DNA from: an uncultured Flavobacteriales bacterium
GTDB lineage: Bacteria > Bacteroidota > Bacteroidia > Flavobacteriales_D > Parvicellaceae
Assembly: GCA_943788115.1 (NCBI GenBank)
Contig: CALSPA010000011.1
Coordinates: 38,407 to 102,406, forward strand
Reading direction: 5' to 3'
Length of the DNA stretch: 64,000 bases
The notes below the pieces were generated by a model. It worked only from the letters and a program-made list of their open reading frames with translations. It was not told the origin of the DNA and did no database searches. The position numbers and the translations under genes were made by a program. Positions 1 to 7,692 of this stretch are shown piece after piece. Position 1 is the stretch's first letter; every line of letters begins with the position of its first letter.

Positions 1-136
1 CTCTATTGGGTTCAAGTTCAGGAAAAAATGAGTGAGGCATTAAGAAAAGACTCAAAATTCCTGCAATTGCTGTAATGATAATTATAGCATTAGCCCAAAT
101 TGGAAATTTGATAAAATATTCAATTATCTTTTTCAT
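1..136 (-). CDS. RND efflux permease, N-terminus (partial)
   Basis: Reading leftward from an ATG at 136, 45 codons are open to the window edge. The peptide starts MKKIIEYFIKFPIWAN, continues with a hydrophobic helix and ends in MPHSFFPELEPN. A short basic start, a first transmembrane helix and a 'FFPELEP' periplasmic motif are typical of the first helix of AcrB/MdtB-type RND permeases of Bacteroidetes. The start lies 5 bases after the stop of the membrane fusion protein gene, so the two form an efflux operon. The family call rests on 45 residues and on this context. The substrate cannot be told. Confidence 0.75.
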   Translation of the reverse strand, partial: MKKIIEYFIKFPIWANAIIIITAIAGILSLFLMPHSFFPELEPNR

Positions 137-141
137 CTTTT

Positions 142-1299
142 CTAATTAATAGGGTAAACTTTCATGCTGTCTTTTGCATTGATTACAGGTTCGATAACTA
201 GTATTGTTGCATTTTCTATTCCACTAGCTAAAACCAAATTGTTTTGCATTGATTTAACATTTATTTTTTTTGGAATTAGTAAACTGTCTTCATTAACTGT
301 GAAAATCATGTTGTTTCCAAACACAGCTTTTCTAGGTATTTTAACTACATTTTCAAATCCATCACATTTTATTGAAGCTTCTAAATACATTCCATTTAAT
401 AAGTTATTATTATTAGATACTAGCTTGGCAAAAACAGATAGGTTTTGTGTGTTTGCATTTACAAAGTCTCCAATCCTAGTAATAGAGCCTGAATATTGAT
501 TGTTGTCCTGTGTTAAGATAACTTCGTATCCTTTCTTAACTTTTGAAATGTAGTCTGGATTAATGGGTATTTCAATTTCTAAATCACCCTTTCTAATGAT
601 ATTAACTATTGGACTTCCAGGATTTACAACTGCTCCTTCATCAGTAAATGCTTCAATTATTGAGCCGTTAAATGGAGCAGTGATTAAATATTTTTTCAAT
701 CTTTCTTCATCACTTTTAATGCTGTAGTATTCTGAAAGAAATGATCTTGAAATAATAAAGTTTTTTTCTTTGGTTGAAGAGAAACTAGGGAAAACAGGTA
801 AAGGGGAATTCACTTTAATAGAATTGAAAAAAGTGTCCCATTTTAAAAATTCAGCTGAAAAATCAATTTTAATATCTGCTAGAGAATTGGATACTAAGTT
901 TAAAAAGTTGCTTTTTTTGGCAATAAGTAATAATTGAGCATCGTCATCCTTTACTTTAAAGAGTATTTGCCCTTTGGTAAATTCTGTGCCTTTTTTTAAG
1001 TTTATATTTGAAATTAATTTACCCTGTACTTCACTAGAAATATTAATGTTTGAGGATGAAATTACTCTTCCCGATCCGTTGATAGTAAAAGGTATAGTGT
1101 CGTTAAATATTGTTTTAGTATTTACATATTTAGGAATAATTGAATCTTTGAAATCAGTTTTTATTCTTTTAAGTCTGATTTCTTCAGCATTTTTCTCACC
1201 ATAGCTAACGCCAGATTCATAACTTATTTTTCCAATGAAAGAAATTAGAGATAATAAGATAATAGAGCTTATTATTATTAATACTTGTCTTGTTTTCAT
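142..1299 (-). CDS. HlyD/AcrA-type membrane fusion protein of RND efflux system
   Basis: A 385-residue periplasmic adaptor that would link an inner-membrane RND pump to an outer-membrane channel. It has an N-terminal membrane anchor (about residues 5-25). A lipoyl/biotinyl half-motif follows around 80-125 (SSEVQGKLISN...GQILFKV), then a short helical hairpin region, the second lipoyl half (ITAPFNGSIIE) and beta-barrel segments with GxLxIEIPI and VxKVPRKAVFG-like strands. The start was set at ATG 1299. An upstream ATG at 1353 would add 18 residues in front of the natural hydrophobic signal and lies upstream of the likely promoter. The permease follows 5 bases downstream. Confidence 0.85.
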   Translation of the reverse strand: MKTRQVLIIISSIILLSLISFIGKISYESGVSYGEKNAEEIRLKRIKTDFKDSIIPKYVNTKTIFNDTIPFTINGSGRVISSSNINISSEVQGKLISNINLKKGTEFTKGQILFKVKDDDAQLLLIAKKSNFLNLVSNSLADIKIDFSAEFLKWDTFFNSIKVNSPLPVFPSFSSTKEKNFIISRSFLSEYYSIKSDEERLKKYLITAPFNGSIIEAFTDEGAVVNPGSPIVNIIRKGDLEIEIPINPDYISKVKKGYEVILTQDNNQYSGSITRIGDFVNANTQNLSVFAKLVSNNNNLLNGMYLEASIKCDGFENVVKIPRKAVFGNNMIFTVNEDSLLIPKKINVKSMQNNLVLASGIENATILVIEPVINAKDSMKVYPIN

Positions 1300-1319
1300 A
1301 ATGACATATTTCTTTAAAT

Positions 1320-1354
1320 CAAATTTAATCACAATCAATACAATAAAAGACAAA
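1320..1354 (-). promoter_or_regulatory. Bacteroidetes-type promoter for the RND operon
   Basis: On the minus strand TTTG (1354-1351) is followed after 23 bases by TAAATTTG (1327-1320), matching the Bacteroidetes -33/-7 consensus TTTG...TAnnTTTG. The -7 box ends 20 bases before the ATG at 1299. The spacing is at the long end of the known range, so the -7 box is better supported than the -33 box. Confidence 0.45.
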
Positions 1355-1585
1355 AAGTTATAAGTGGTTTCTAAACAATTTTAAAGGTATTTCATTTGGA
1401 AAAAGAATATTTTAGATGTAAATGTGCTGTGCAAATAAGCTTAATTATTTCAAAACTATTTTGTTATTTTTAATATTGAATATAAATTCTTAAACATTCT
1501 TTATAATAATCTATTAAGATGAATTTATTAATAACTACTTGCCCTTATTCTATTTAATTCATTAATTACTAGTTAAATTAGATTG

Positions 1586-3484
1586 ATGATTAAAAAGTTA
1601 GTTCCTTACTTTCTTTTTGTATTAGCTCTAAATGCGGTTGGTCAAGATGTTGTAAAGTTTAACCATGTTTCGGGTAAATACGAAGATTCAATTCAATTAA
1701 TTGTTCACGGAGATTTTGATGAGCTTTACTATACTCTTGATGGTAAAATCCCTAATAAATATTCCAAAGTTTTTAAAGATTCTCTACTAATTGATAAAAC
1801 AGTTTTGTTTAAGGCAAGAATCAAGAAAAATGGAAATCTTTTGGATACAGTTATAAATTCATTTTATCTAATCAATTTCTCAAAGAAATTCCCTGTGCTT
1901 TCAATTTCTATTGACAAGGAAGATTTATGGAGTGATAAAAAAGGTTTGTTTGCAAAAGGTGAAGATGCCTTTAAAGATTCTAATGGACATTTTAAAAATT
2001 GTAATTATCATAAAAAGTGGGAGAAATCAGTTTCTATTATTTATATAGAAGATTCACTTATTCTAAATCAAAATTGTGGTCTTAAGCTTTTTGGTGAATC
2101 TACTCGTGCAAACCCGGATAAATCTTTAAAGCTTATTGCTAGAAAAAAATATGGTTCAAAATTATTTGAGCATTCTTTTTTTCAAAATAAATCATTGAAC
2201 AAGCATAAGCAATTAGTGATAAGGGCATCTGGAAATGATTATAAAGGAACTCGTTTTAAAGATGTTTTAAGTGCATATCTGATTAGAAACATCGGAATTG
2301 ATTACATGGATTATCAGCCTATACATCTTTACGTTAATGGTTCTTATTGGGGGGTTTATAATTTGAGAGAGAAAGTTAATGAGCATTATTTAAAATATAA
2401 CAAAGGTTTTGATGCTGATAGTGTTAATATAATGATGGGTAAATGGGTTAGGCAGCAAGGGTCCTCAAAGAGTTTCATGAAAATGTATCGCTGGTTCTAT
2501 AAGCTAAAAGAAATGGATAGTTTGGCATATCTACAAGCAGGAGAGTTTTTAGACTTAAGAAATTACATGAATTACAGAATCTTTCAATTATTTATTAATA
2601 ACGCTGATTCTAGAGGAAATGTTAGGTATTGGAACTCGACAATGAATGATGGGAAGTTTAGAATGATTTTATATGATACTGATCATGGATATGGAAATTA
2701 TAATAGAGCTTTTTTGCAGCACAGTTTGAGTGTAAATGATGAGTATTGGTACAACCCACCTTGGAGTACAAGGTATTTGCGAAAATTAATGAGTAATGAA
2801 GGTTTTAAAAATCAATTTTTGGTTCAATACAGTCATTTACTTAATACTTCTTTGCATAAGGATACGATTGTTAGTGCGGTTAATTACTTAAAAAACATGT
2901 ATCAATCTGAATTACCAAGGCCAAATGATCCGATAAATAGTCATTTAAGAAATGTGCCTCAATCACTAAGTAAGTGGGAGATAAAAGTTCAAGAGCTTAA
3001 TCATTTTTCAAAGTTAAGGTATGATTTTGTGAAAAATGAATTACAAAGAATATTTGATTTAAAAGGTTGGTTTAGCTTAACTATAATAGGGAATTCTGGT
3101 AGAATTAATGTGAATGATAATTTGCCTATTTGTTTGCCTTATTCAGGAAGTTATCTAAAGGGGACCTTTTTTACAGTTGAAGCGTTAGATGATGGTCCAT
3201 TTGAATTTGTAAGCTGGTCTGATTTAGATACATGTAGAGAAAAGCTTATTTCTGGTAATTCTGATGTGGAATTACATCCAATTTTTAAAATTAAAGAAAC
3301 CTTTGAATATAATTTAAGTCAGCTTGCAAAGGTTGATGTTGAAAAAAATAATAGAAATACTAAGGTTGAGGTTAATAGTTTCATTTGTTTTTGGACAGGA
3401 TGTGTTCTATTAATATCGGGATTATTTCTGATGTGTTTTGGTTTTTTTAGAATAAAAAAAGCCCGTCTAAGACAGGCTTTATAA
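1586..3484 (+). CDS. CotH-like kinase family protein, secreted, C-terminal membrane anchor
   Basis: A 632-residue protein with a signal peptide. It has an N-terminal chitobiase-type beta domain (about residues 20-95, with 'YYTLDGKIPNKYS') and a CotH domain (about 100-470). CotH signatures visible are RASGNDYKGTRFKD, YVNGSYWGVYNLRE and the acidic DTDHGYGN that corresponds to the metal-binding region of CotH kinases. A hydrophobic helix near residues 600-622 followed by basic residues suggests a C-terminal membrane anchor. CotH of Bacillus phosphorylates spore coat proteins; the substrate here is unknown. ATG at 1586 is preferred over the adjacent TTG at 1583. The last residues (KKARLRQAL) are encoded by a terminator hairpin belonging to the opposite strand. 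The 286 bases upstream hold no other gene. Confidence 0.8.
   Translation: MIKKLVPYFLFVLALNAVGQDVVKFNHVSGKYEDSIQLIVHGDFDELYYTLDGKIPNKYSKVFKDSLLIDKTVLFKARIKKNGNLLDTVINSFYLINFSKKFPVLSISIDKEDLWSDKKGLFAKGEDAFKDSNGHFKNCNYHKKWEKSVSIIYIEDSLILNQNCGLKLFGESTRANPDKSLKLIARKKYGSKLFEHSFFQNKSLNKHKQLVIRASGNDYKGTRFKDVLSAYLIRNIGIDYMDYQPIHLYVNGSYWGVYNLREKVNEHYLKYNKGFDADSVNIMMGKWVRQQGSSKSFMKMYRWFYKLKEMDSLAYLQAGEFLDLRNYMNYRIFQLFINNADSRGNVRYWNSTMNDGKFRMILYDTDHGYGNYNRAFLQHSLSVNDEYWYNPPWSTRYLRKLMSNEGFKNQFLVQYSHLLNTSLHKDTIVSAVNYLKNMYQSELPRPNDPINSHLRNVPQSLSKWEIKVQELNHFSKLRYDFVKNELQRIFDLKGWFSLTIIGNSGRINVNDNLPICLPYSGSYLKGTFFTVEALDDGPFEFVSWSDLDTCREKLISGNSDVELHPIFKIKETFEYNLSQLAKVDVEKNNRNTKVEVNSFICFWTGCVLLISGLFLMCFGFFRIKKARLRQAL
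3454..3480 (-). terminator. Intrinsic terminator of the rpsF-rpsR-rplI operon
   Basis: The inverted repeat AAAGCC-c-GTC / GAC-a-GGCTTT (3458-3480) has a three-base loop and one mismatch. On the minus strand it is followed by seven T residues (A-run 3454-3460 on the plus strand), 28 bases after the rplI stop. On the plus strand there is no clear T-run, so it mainly serves the ribosomal operon. It lies inside the last codons of the CotH gene. Confidence 0.75.
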
Positions 3485-3507
3485 TTTAATTTGAAAAATA
3501 AATTTAT

Positions 3508-3954
3508 TTATCCTTCAGCAACTTCAAACTCTACATTAACAGAAACTTCTTTGTGAAGCTTTATGTCTGCTGTGTATTTGCCGACAGATTTAATATTGTC
3601 ATTTGAAAGTTTGATGCTTTTTCTGTCAATATCGTGTCCTAAAGCTTTCAGTGAGTCTACAAGTTGAATAGAAGAAACAGATCCAAATATTTTACCATTT
3701 TCACCAACTTTAGCAGCTACTACAATAGAAGCTTTTTTAATTAGTTTAGATAATTTATCAGCTTCATCTTTCAATTTAACTTCTTTATGAGCTCTTTGCT
3801 TAAGTGTTTCAGCTTGCATTTTTTTAACTGAATCAGTAGCTAAAATTGCAATTCCATTAGGGATTAAATAATTTCTAGCGTAGCCGTTTTTTACAGTTAC
3901 GATGTCATTTTTTTCACCTAAGGATTCAAAGTTTTTATTTAATAAAATTTCCAT
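3508..3954 (-). CDS. rplI: 50S ribosomal protein L9
   Basis: A 148-residue protein of normal L9 length. The N-terminal domain MEILLNKNFESLGEKNDIV...NGYARNYLIPNG is the classic L9 signature. A charged connecting helix (about 40-75) and a C-terminal domain with KVGENGKIFGSVSS follow. L9 binds 23S rRNA domain V near the L1 stalk. It is the last gene of the rpsF-rpsR-rplI operon, 11 bases after rpsR, and ends at a strong terminator. Confidence 0.97.
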   Translation of the reverse strand: MEILLNKNFESLGEKNDIVTVKNGYARNYLIPNGIAILATDSVKKMQAETLKQRAHKEVKLKDEADKLSKLIKKASIVVAAKVGENGKIFGSVSSIQLVDSLKALGHDIDRKSIKLSNDNIKSVGKYTADIKLHKEVSVNVEFEVAEG

Positions 3955-3965
3955 TATTCCTAATA

Positions 3966-4235
3966 TTATTTTAATTGATCTACAACATAAGGTAAGATAG
4001 CAAGGTGACGAGCACGCTTAACAGCTTGAGATACCTTTTTTTGGTATTTAGCAGAAGTTCCTGTTAACCTTCTTGGTAATAACTTACCTTGTTCATTGAT
4101 GAACTTAATAAGGAATTTTGGATCTTTGTAGTCAATAAATTTAATTCCTGATTTTTTAAACCTACAATATTTGGTTTTAGTAACCTCAATGTTAATTGGG
4201 TTTAAGTATCTAATTTCTGATTGATTTTCAGCCAT
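3966..4235 (-). CDS. rpsR: 30S ribosomal protein S18
   Basis: An 89-residue protein with the S18 signature: [16 protein letters not shown] near the N-terminus, then [25 protein letters not shown] and the RHLAILPY C-terminal motif. S18 pairs with S6 on the platform of the small subunit. It sits between rpsF (20 bases upstream) and rplI, the usual order in Bacteroidetes. No ssb or priB lies between rpsF and rpsR. Confidence 0.97.
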   Translation of the reverse strand: MAENQSEIRYLNPINIEVTKTKYCRFKKSGIKFIDYKDPKFLIKFINEQGKLLPRRLTGTSAKYQKKVSQAVKRARHLAILPYVVDQLK

Positions 4236-4255
4236 TTTTAAAAGTTTTAATAGTT

Positions 4256-4606
4256 TTAAGCTTTAGCAGATTTTTTTTCCGCCATAATACCTCTTCTTTT
4301 CTCAGCGTAGGCAACGTGATCTTTGTCCATTTTCATGGTTAAAAATCTCATTACTCGCTCATCTCTTTTGAATTCTACTTCAAGTTTGTTGATTGCATCT
4401 CCTTCAGCTTCGAACTCAAATAAGAAGTAAAACCCTGTAGACTTTTTTTGAATTGGATAAGCTAGCTTTTTAAGGCCCCAAGCTTCATCAAATTTTAATT
4501 TAGCACCACAACTTTTTAATGTCTTTTTGAATTTTCCGACTGCTTCCTTTGTCTGATCATCAGACAAAACGGGAGTTAAAATGAAAACAGTTTCGTAATT
4601 GTTCAT
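4256..4606 (-). CDS. rpsF: 30S ribosomal protein S6
   Basis: A 116-residue protein with the S6 start [18 protein letters not shown], the core [20 protein letters not shown] and [15 protein letters not shown]6 heterodimerises with S18 on the 30S platform. It is the first gene of the ribosomal operon and is transcribed away from dnaX. A TAAATTTG box lies 34 bases upstream of the start codon. Confidence 0.97.
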   Translation of the reverse strand: MNNYETVFILTPVLSDDQTKEAVGKFKKTLKSCGAKLKFDEAWGLKKLAYPIQKKSTGFYFLFEFEAEGDAINKLEVEFKRDERVMRFLTMKMDKDHVAYAEKRRGIMAEKKSAKA

Positions 4607-4640
4607 GTTGTTTATTTATTGGTTTATTTTAATAAGGTTG

Positions 4641-4648
4641 CAAATTTA
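4641..4648 (-). promoter_or_regulatory. -7 element of the rpsF operon promoter
   Basis: TAAATTTG on the minus strand fits TAnnTTTG. A TTTG lies at 4667-4664, but the 15-base spacing is shorter than usual, so only the -7 box is called. The leader would be about 25-28 bases. Confidence 0.4.
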
Positions 4649-4724
4649 ATATTTTTTCTCTAACAAATAGAATAATTTAGTTTTTATATGTTAATAACTA
4701 TTATTTGCAATATTTACTTAAGCT

Positions 4725-4755
4725 TTTGGTAGGATAATTCTATCTTATATATTTG
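4725..4755 (+). promoter_or_regulatory. dnaX promoter, full -33/-7 match
   Basis: TTTG (4725-4728), 19 bases, then TATATTTG (4748-4755): an exact match to the Bacteroidetes sigma consensus in sequence and spacing. Transcription would begin about 6 bases further on, only a few bases before the ATG at 4765, so the leader is nearly absent. Confidence 0.65.
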
Positions 4756-4764
4756 TTAAATCTT

Positions 4765-5856
4765 ATGTCAGAAGAAAATTTCATAGTATCAGCCTTAAAG
4801 TATAGGCCCTCAGAATGGGATGCTGTTGTAGGACAAAAAACTATTACCACAACTCTTAAACAGGCTATTGAAACTAATCAGCTTGCAAAGGCTTATTTGT
4901 TTTGTGGTCCTAGAGGTGTAGGGAAAACTACTATTGCCAGAATTTTTGCTAAATCGATTAATCAATCTATTGGTAATGCTCAAGATGATTTTTCTTATAA
5001 TATTTTTGAGCTGGATGCTGCTTCAAATAATTCTGTTGATGACATAAGAAACATAACAGATCAAGTTCGTATTCCTCCTCAAATAGGTGATTATAAGGTT
5101 CATATCATTGATGAGGTACACATGCTTTCACAAAGCGCTTTTAATGCATTTTTAAAAACATTGGAAGAGCCACCAAAACATGCAGTTTTTATTCTCGCAA
5201 CAACTGAAAAGCATAAAATTATACCAACTATATTATCTAGGTGTCAAGTTTATGATTTTAGTAGAATAACCATTAATGATATTGCCGATCATTTAAAAAT
5301 GATTGCTGATAAGGAAAATGTTAAAACTGAGTACCAAGCCTTGTTAGTTATAGCCGAAAAAGCTGATGGAGCCTTAAGAGATGCCCTTTCATTATTTGAT
5401 CAAATGGTTAATTTTTGTAATAAAGACATTACTTATGATGCTGTTATTAAGAATTTAAACATTTTAGATCACGAATATTTTTTCAAAATGACTCAGTCAT
5501 TTAATGAAAATGATATCCATTCTTGTTTGTTGTTGTTCAATGAGATTCTGTTAAATGGTTTTGATGGTCAGTTGTTTTTAAATGGCTTAGGAAATCACAT
5601 GCGAAACCTTTTGGTTTGTAAAGATGCATCAACTTTATCTCTTCTTGAGTGCAGCGATGATGTTAAGAAAAAGTATCAGGATCAATGTGCTTTAATAAAA
5701 TCTAAAGAGATTGTTGATTCTCTGAACATAATTGGTGAAGCTGATGTTCAATACAAAATCAGTAAAAATCAACGTTTGCATGTTGAGCTATCTTTAATGA
5801 AACTTGCTTCTCTGAATTTGTCGGCCGAAAAAAAAAAGTCAATAAATTTGAAATAA
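4765..5856 (+). CDS. dnaX: DNA polymerase III gamma/tau subunit, gamma-length product
   Basis: The 363-residue 0-frame product carries the full clamp-loader ATPase. Visible motifs are Walker A GPRGVGKTT (about residues 45-53), DAASNNSVDDIR, Walker B IDEVHMLS, sensor 1 ATTEKHKIIP and the arginine finger in SRCQ. The zinc cysteines seen in E. coli DnaX are absent, as I recall from flavobacterial homologues. DnaX loads the sliding clamp and organises the replisome. The start is ATG 4765; a TTG at 4753 lies inside the promoter and is rejected. The frame ends soon after a run of ten A residues, and the tau-type extension is open in the -1 frame. The end is therefore either a programmed gamma terminus or the effect of a one-base error. 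Confidence 0.92.
   Translation: MSEENFIVSALKYRPSEWDAVVGQKTITTTLKQAIETNQLAKAYLFCGPRGVGKTTIARIFAKSINQSIGNAQDDFSYNIFELDAASNNSVDDIRNITDQVRIPPQIGDYKVHIIDEVHMLSQSAFNAFLKTLEEPPKHAVFILATTEKHKIIPTILSRCQVYDFSRITINDIADHLKMIADKENVKTEYQALLVIAEKADGALRDALSLFDQMVNFCNKDITYDAVIKNLNILDHEYFFKMTQSFNENDIHSCLLLFNEILLNGFDGQLFLNGLGNHMRNLLVCKDASTLSLLECSDDVKKKYQDQCALIKSKEIVDSLNIIGEADVQYKISKNQRLHVELSLMKLASLNLSAEKKKSINLK
5828..5838 (+). promoter_or_regulatory. Slippery A10-G run in dnaX, likely programmed -1 frameshift or transcript slippage
   Basis: Ten A residues followed by G are read in frame as GAA AAA AAA AAG. The AAA AAG pair preceded by A is the same heptamer (A AAA AAG) that drives -1 shifting in E. coli dnaX, and a nine-A run in Thermus dnaX causes polymerase slippage. 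In frame 0, six codons remain before TAA at 5854. In frame -1 the reading stays open for 225 codons to 6515. A weak inverted repeat (CTTTAG 5863-5868 / CTAAAG 5890-5895) lies downstream. The A-run, the two frames and the stop are seen; programmed slippage is inferred. Confidence 0.6.
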
Positions 5857-6515
5857 TTCCTCCTTTAGCTTCCCGTCAATTAAGAGCTACTAAAGAAGAG
5901 CCTTCTTCAAAAGACAGTTTAAAAGAAATAGAGAAGGTAAAAGACGAAGTCTCTAAAGATGTAAATGAAAGTGTTTCAACTCAAGCTCCTTCAAAAAAAG
6001 AATTTCATCATGCTCTTCCAGTAAAAAATAAAAAATTAAAATCTAGAAATCCTTCGACTTCTATTTATAAAACGCAAGAAATATTAAAGAAGAAAAATGC
6101 TATTAAGACAGAAGAGGAAGACATGTCAAATAAACCCTCTACTGCTTTTACTTATGAAGAGCTGATGAAATTTTGGCTTGAGTTTTCAGAAAAATTAAAG
6201 GCCAAGGGAAAAGGAGGGATGCACGCTACTCTCAACAAATATAAACCAAAGCTGAACGCTGAAGATTTTTCTGTGGATTTTGACGTTGATAGTGAATTGC
6301 AAAAAATTGAATTTCAACAACAGAGCCAAGATTTTATGAGCTTTATTCGTAAGTCATTAGATAATTATAGCATTCAGCTTAATATTAATGTACTTGCTCT
6401 AGATGAAACTGTAAAGGTTCACTTAGGAAGTAAAGATAAATTCCTTAAAATGGTTGAGAAAAATCCTGATTTAGATATTCTTAGAGAACAATTTAATTTA
6501 GATATTGAATATTAA
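5838..6515 (+). CDS. dnaX: DnaX tau-specific C-terminal region (-1 frame)
   Basis: This is the continuation of dnaX in the -1 frame, about 225 codons without a stop, beginning VNKFEIIPPLASRQL just after the A-run. It has a lysine- and glutamate-rich linker (to about 6120). A compact domain follows (SNKPSTAFTYEELMKFWLEF...KGKGGMHATL...VEFELDSELQKIEF-like residues, ending DLDILREQFNLDIEY), as at the C-terminus of flavobacterial DnaX. Joined with the gamma part the protein would be about 583 residues, close to what I expect for the family. In other bacteria the tau tail binds the polymerase core and DnaB. An ATG at 6123 could start only the last 130 residues and is unlikely to be a separate gene. 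Confidence 0.8.
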   Translation, partial: VNKFEIIPPLASRQLRATKEEPSSKDSLKEIEKVKDEVSKDVNESVSTQAPSKKEFHHALPVKNKKLKSRNPSTSIYKTQEILKKKNAIKTEEEDMSNKPSTAFTYEELMKFWLEFSEKLKAKGKGGMHATLNKYKPKLNAEDFSVDFDVDSELQKIEFQQQSQDFMSFIRKSLDNYSIQLNINVLALDETVKVHLGSKDKFLKMVEKNPDLDILREQFNLDIEY

Positions 6516-6540
6516 ACAATTCAATTATCGTAGCAGTTAT

Positions 6541-6548
6541 TATATTTG
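6541..6548 (+). promoter_or_regulatory. -7 element directly before def
   Basis: TATATTTG ends 4 bases before the def ATG at 6553. No convincing TTTG lies 17-23 bases upstream. If used, the mRNA would start at or within a couple of bases of the start codon. Confidence 0.45.
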
Positions 6549-6552
6549 TTGA

Positions 6553-7134
6553 ATGATTTATCCAATTGTTGCATACGGTCATTCTGTTCTAAGAAAGGAA
6601 TGTGATGAAATAAATGAAGGAGAAGATGTGTCAATTCTTATAGAAGACATGTTTCAAACCATGTATGCTGCAAAAGGTGTTGGTTTGGCTGCTCCCCAAA
6701 TTGGTAAATCTATTCGATTATTTGTAGTTGATGCCACACCTTTTTCTGAAGAAGAACCGGAGAATAAAATTGAAAAAATTGATTTCAATAAACTTAAAAG
6801 TTTAAAAAAAGTCTTCATTAACCCTATAATCGAAAGTCAGTCAGGAGAAAAGTGGCCTTTTTCAGAAGGATGTTTAAGTATTCCAGGTATTCGAGAAGAT
6901 GTAATAAGAGAGAGTGAAATTAAAATTTCTTACTTCAATCAAGATTGGGAGTTTAAGGAAGAAATATTTAAAGGAGTAGGTGCAAGGATAATTCAACATG
7001 AATATGATCATATTGAAGGAGTGCTTTTTACAGATTATCTAAACCCACTAAAAAAACGATTGTTGAAAAGAAAATTCACTGATATTTCTAAGGGGAAAGT
7101 TGATGTAGATTATAGAATGAAATTTTTAAAATAG
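6553..7134 (+). CDS. def: Peptide deformylase
   Basis: This 193-residue metalloenzyme removes the formyl group from nascent N-terminal methionine. All three family motifs are intact: GVGLAAPQIG (about residues 43-51), EGCLSIPG with the metal-binding Cys, and QHEYDHIEG with the HExxH metal site and catalytic Glu. Length is normal for the Bacteroidetes type. It is followed after 6 bases by a TPR lipoprotein gene, and the two are probably co-transcribed. Confidence 0.97.
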   Translation: MIYPIVAYGHSVLRKECDEINEGEDVSILIEDMFQTMYAAKGVGLAAPQIGKSIRLFVVDATPFSEEEPENKIEKIDFNKLKSLKKVFINPIIESQSGEKWPFSEGCLSIPGIREDVIRESEIKISYFNQDWEFKEEIFKGVGARIIQHEYDHIEGVLFTDYLNPLKKRLLKRKFTDISKGKVDVDYRMKFLK

Positions 7135-7140
7135 CTAGTA

Positions 7141-7686
7141 ATGAGATTTATAATAAGTGTGTTTTTTTTAATTGGTTTACTTTCATGTGAAACTAGAAAC
7201 GAGGTGTCTGATAGCTTTAAGGACAACACAGCATTTAATGAACTTGTAGCCATTGAGAGAACTATTTTCAAAGAAGTTGTAGATGTTGAAAATTCTAAAA
7301 AGATTTCTAAAAAGGGAAAAGATTTATTAAAGCTTTCTCAAGCATACATTGCTTCAAACCCTTCTGACACTTTGCTTGAGAGAGTATACGAAATGGCAGC
7401 CTTAGGTGCTGAAATTGGAGGTCTGTATAATGATGCGGTTAATTACTTGTATCTTGCTCAAAGAAATTTTCCTAAATCTGAGAAAGCTTCTATATATTTA
7501 TTTAATAGGGCTCGAATATTAGATGATGTTCTTCAAAAGAAAAAGCAAAGTATTTTAGCGTATCAAGAACTCATTGATCTATACCCAAATGATTCTATTT
7601 CAATTAGTATGAAAGCATACTTAGAAAGCGATTTAATGCAAAAATCAGAAGCCGAATTATTAGAATTTTTTAATTCTAATAATTAG
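7141..7686 (+). CDS. TPR lipoprotein of unknown function
   Basis: A 181-residue protein with a lipoprotein signal peptide ending in LLSC (Cys16). The mature part is helical with TPR-like repeats (for example LERVYEMAALGAEIGGLYNDAVNYLYLAQRNFP and KASIYLFNRARILDDVLQKKKQSILAYQELI). It probably acts as a small periplasmic or outer-membrane scaffold. It follows def by 6 bases and converges with lpdA 6 bases away, with no visible terminator between. Confidence 0.7.
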   Translation: MRFIISVFFLIGLLSCETRNEVSDSFKDNTAFNELVAIERTIFKEVVDVENSKKISKKGKDLLKLSQAYIASNPSDTLLERVYEMAALGAEIGGLYNDAVNYLYLAQRNFPKSEKASIYLFNRARILDDVLQKKKQSILAYQELIDLYPNDSISISMKAYLESDLMQKSEAELLEFFNSNN

Positions 7687-7692
7687 GGAATT

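Noticed and set aside
164..499. Open frame on the plus strand opposite the membrane fusion protein gene
   Set aside because: It lies wholly inside a well-supported gene on the other strand, and its peptide has no family pattern.
5863..5895. Downstream stimulatory stem-loop for the dnaX frameshift
   Set aside because: The CTTTAG/CTAAAG pairing is short with a long loop, and an alternative TAGCT/AGCTA pairing competes. It is too weak to call a feature.
6123..6515. Separate small gene after dnaX
   Set aside because: The same frame is open back to the A-run at 5838 and encodes a DnaX tau-type tail, so it is part of dnaX.
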